Shown here piece after piece: positions 6,851 to 8,288 of a DNA stretch of 8,288 nt. Source of the stretch: Bryobacteraceae bacterium (lineage in GTDB: Bacteria > Acidobacteriota > Terriglobia > Bryobacterales > Bryobacteraceae). Below the pieces are notes generated by a model. That model made no database searches. It was not told where the DNA came from and saw only the letters and a program-made list of their open reading frames with translations. Positions within the stretch are counted from its first letter, which is position 1. Each line of letters begins with the position of its first letter. The stretch covers positions 1 to 8,288 of the forward strand of contig CANGVB010000130.1 of the NCBI GenBank assembly GCA_947456995.1, given 5' to 3'. The translations under genes were made by a program, and so were the position numbers.

Positions 6851-8288
6851 CCCCGCCAGCCTTTTTGTAGCCTTACGGAAAGCTCCCGTACCAATGCGGC
6901 GTTAGCGGATTCTTCAACCCGGTTCACATTCTCCTGCGGGTCTTCCACCAGATCATAAAGCTCACGCCCAGCCAGCGTCTTGTCCTTCCATCTCCGCCAT
7001 TCCACATAGCGATGACGTTCGGTCCGGATTGCATAACCCATGTACTCAACCCCATCCGGTGCAACCCAATTCCCCTCGCGAAGGAACTGATGGAAGACCG
7101 CCGCCTTGCCCCTGCGCCGTGGATTCTCAAGCAAAGGCAAAAAGCTCCGCCCCTCTAGCTCCGGAGCACGAGCAATCCCGGCAAGCTCACAAAGAGTCGG
7201 GTAAACATCAACAAACTCCACCATCCCCTGGCATTGCCCACTCCGATACCCAGGCGCCCTTACAATCAAAGGCACGCGCGCATCCACCTCATAGTTCGTC
7301 ATCTTGCCCCACCCGTTGTGTTCCCCAAGCTTCCACCCATGGTCGCCCCACAACACAACAATCGTGTTGTCACGCAAACCGTTCTCATCCAGCGCACGCA
7401 GCAGCCGCCCAACCTGCGCATCGGTATAGCTGACCGAAGCATAATACCCATGCCTCAAATGCCTTGCCTCAGCCTCACTCAAGCTGGCCTCATGAGGCTT
7501 CGGGCCTTTGAGAAAACCCTGATACCCACGCAATTCCCGATTCATATTGCCGGCCATCAACGGCGCACCCTTGGGCAAAAAAGGATTGGCCGCAAGCGGC
7601 AGCTTCTTCGGGTCGTAAAGATCCCAATACTTCTTCGGAGCATTAAAAGGAAGGTGCGGCCGGTAATAACCCACACCAAAGAAAAATGGCTCCTGCTTGC
7701 CGCCGTACTCTTTCAGCTTCGCAACCGCAACATCCGTTTGCGCCCCATCGTAATAGGCGTTATCGGGCACATCAGGCGCTTCCGTCGCGGAGTTCTTCAG
7801 ATACCACTGCCCGTATCGATCGATGTGCCGCCCCTCTTGGCCACGAGCAACAATCTCCTTCTTGCGCCGCTCAAGCGCTGCCACTTCCGCCTCACTCCGG
7901 TAAACAGCATCCGGGTCAAACGGGAAGCCGTCAATGTGCAGATCGGGCTCACTGTACGATGCCGGGTCTGGAAAGCTGTTGTGAAAGATCTTCCCAATCT
8001 CTGCCGTGCGATATCCGTTCTGGCGAAAACGTTGCGGCAGCGTAACGGCGTTAGGCGTCGTCTGGCGAAACGGCGTCTTCAGATCCCAAACCTTCAACGT
8101 ATCCGGCCGCGACCCGGTAAGCAGGCTCGCCCGCGAAGGATTGCACACCGCCATCTGACAGTACGCACGATGGAACACCATCCCGCTAGCCCCAAGCGCA
8201 TCCATGTTCGGGCTATGAACATGCGGCGCACCATAGACACCAAACTCAGGCCTCAGATCATCAACAGCAATAAACAGGACATTCGGGC
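6847..8288 (-). CDS. S1-family sulfatase, iduronate-2-sulfatase-like (N-terminus outside window)
   Basis: 479 codons are visible; the gene enters from the right edge and its C-terminus is complete. The first visible residues are PNVLFIAVDDLRPEFGVYG, the usual start of the mature sulfatase domain with its metal-binding Asp pair, so only a signal peptide and a few residues are probably missing. VCNPSRASLLTG contains the C-x-P-S-R signature; its Cys (codon 8145-8143) is the residue converted to formylglycine. RPDTLKVWDL, GKIFHNS, GVGYYRPHLPFNAP and WGDHGWKLGEHNGWGKMTNYE follow the iduronate-2-sulfatase/choline-sulfatase-like pattern, with the DH and Lys residues of the metal/sulfate site present. 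The domain ends with ELYDLVEDPQENVN. It should hydrolyse sulfate esters of sugars, probably after export; the exact substrate cannot be told. A formylglycine-generating enzyme must be encoded elsewhere. First visible gene of the four-gene minus-strand run. Confidence 0.93.
   Translation of the reverse strand, partial: PNVLFIAVDDLRPEFGVYGAPHVHSPNMDALGASGMVFHRAYCQMAVCNPSRASLLTGSRPDTLKVWDLKTPFRQTTPNAVTLPQRFRQNGYRTAEIGKIFHNSFPDPASYSEPDLHIDGFPFDPDAVYRSEAEVAALERRKKEIVARGQEGRHIDRYGQWYLKNSATEAPDVPDNAYYDGAQTDVAVAKLKEYGGKQEPFFFGVGYYRPHLPFNAPKKYWDLYDPKKLPLAANPFLPKGAPLMAGNMNRELRGYQGFLKGPKPHEASLSEAEARHLRHGYYASVSYTDAQVGRLLRALDENGLRDNTIVVLWGDHGWKLGEHNGWGKMTNYEVDARVPLIVRAPGYRSGQCQGMVEFVDVYPTLCELAGIARAPELEGRSFLPLLENPRRRGKAAVFHQFLREGNWVAPDGVEYMGYAIRTERHRYVEWRRWKDKTLAGRELYDLVEDPQENVNRVEESANAALVRELSVRLQKGWRG
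6860..6863 (-). promoter_or_regulatory. Ribosome binding site AAGG for the membrane protein gene
   Basis: An A-rich AAAAAGG stretch ends nine bases before the ATG at 6850, within the last codons of the sulfatase gene. Together with the ATGA overlap it supports this start and coupled translation from the sulfatase message. Confidence 0.5.

Noticed and set aside
8143..8205. ATG at 8205 as the sulfatase start
   Set aside because: The coding frame continues upstream to the window edge with essential sulfatase residues (the VDD metal site), so the real start lies outside.

Overview
The window looks like chromosomal DNA of a soil- or sediment-type heterotrophic bacterium. It is moderately GC-rich and very densely coded. 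The combination of a PSCyt1/DUF1549/DUF1553 cytochrome-like protein with a DUF1501 partner, an S1-type sulfatase and a DUF1080 domain is typical of Acidobacteriota (Bryobacterales/Solibacter-like), Planctomycetota and Verrucomicrobiota. My preference for Acidobacteriota is an inference from gene style only. There is no rRNA, tRNA, CRISPR array, insertion sequence or phage gene, and no gene-free stretch longer than about 55 bases.

The layout has three transcription units. (1) Positions 1-2947, minus strand: a large exported PSCyt1-DUF1549-DUF1553 protein is followed after 19 bases by the N-terminal 134 codons of a DUF1501 protein that runs off the left edge. This is the classic PSD1/DUF1501 pair. 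(2) Positions 3003-4475, plus strand: a single gene, transcribed divergently from unit 1, for a PLP-dependent class V aminotransferase most like the N-terminal (NifS-like) domain of eukaryotic molybdenum cofactor sulfurase. (3) Positions 8288-4476, minus strand: a tightly packed four-gene run. It holds an iduronate-2-sulfatase-like sulfatase (N-terminus outside the window), a four-helix membrane protein of unknown function, an exported TPR protein and a DUF1080 protein. Two of its three junctions are ATGA stop/start overlaps and the third is a 9-base gap, so the genes are very probably cotranscribed and partly translationally coupled.

Units 1 and 3 fit scavenging of sulfated or complex polysaccharides at the cell envelope: a sulfatase to desulfate, a DUF1080 domain of the 3-keto-glycoside hydrolase type, and the PSD1/DUF1501 pair often seen in polysaccharide-degrading bacteria. 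The sulfurase-like gene between them has no obvious link to sugar breakdown. It meets the DUF1080 gene tail to tail with no base between the two stop codons. The most unusual items are the stand-alone MOCOS-type sulfurase domain, the sulfatase/orphan membrane protein/TPR/DUF1080 operon, the very short export signal on the DUF1080 protein and the zero-gap convergent junction. I found no convincing evidence of a wholly new system.
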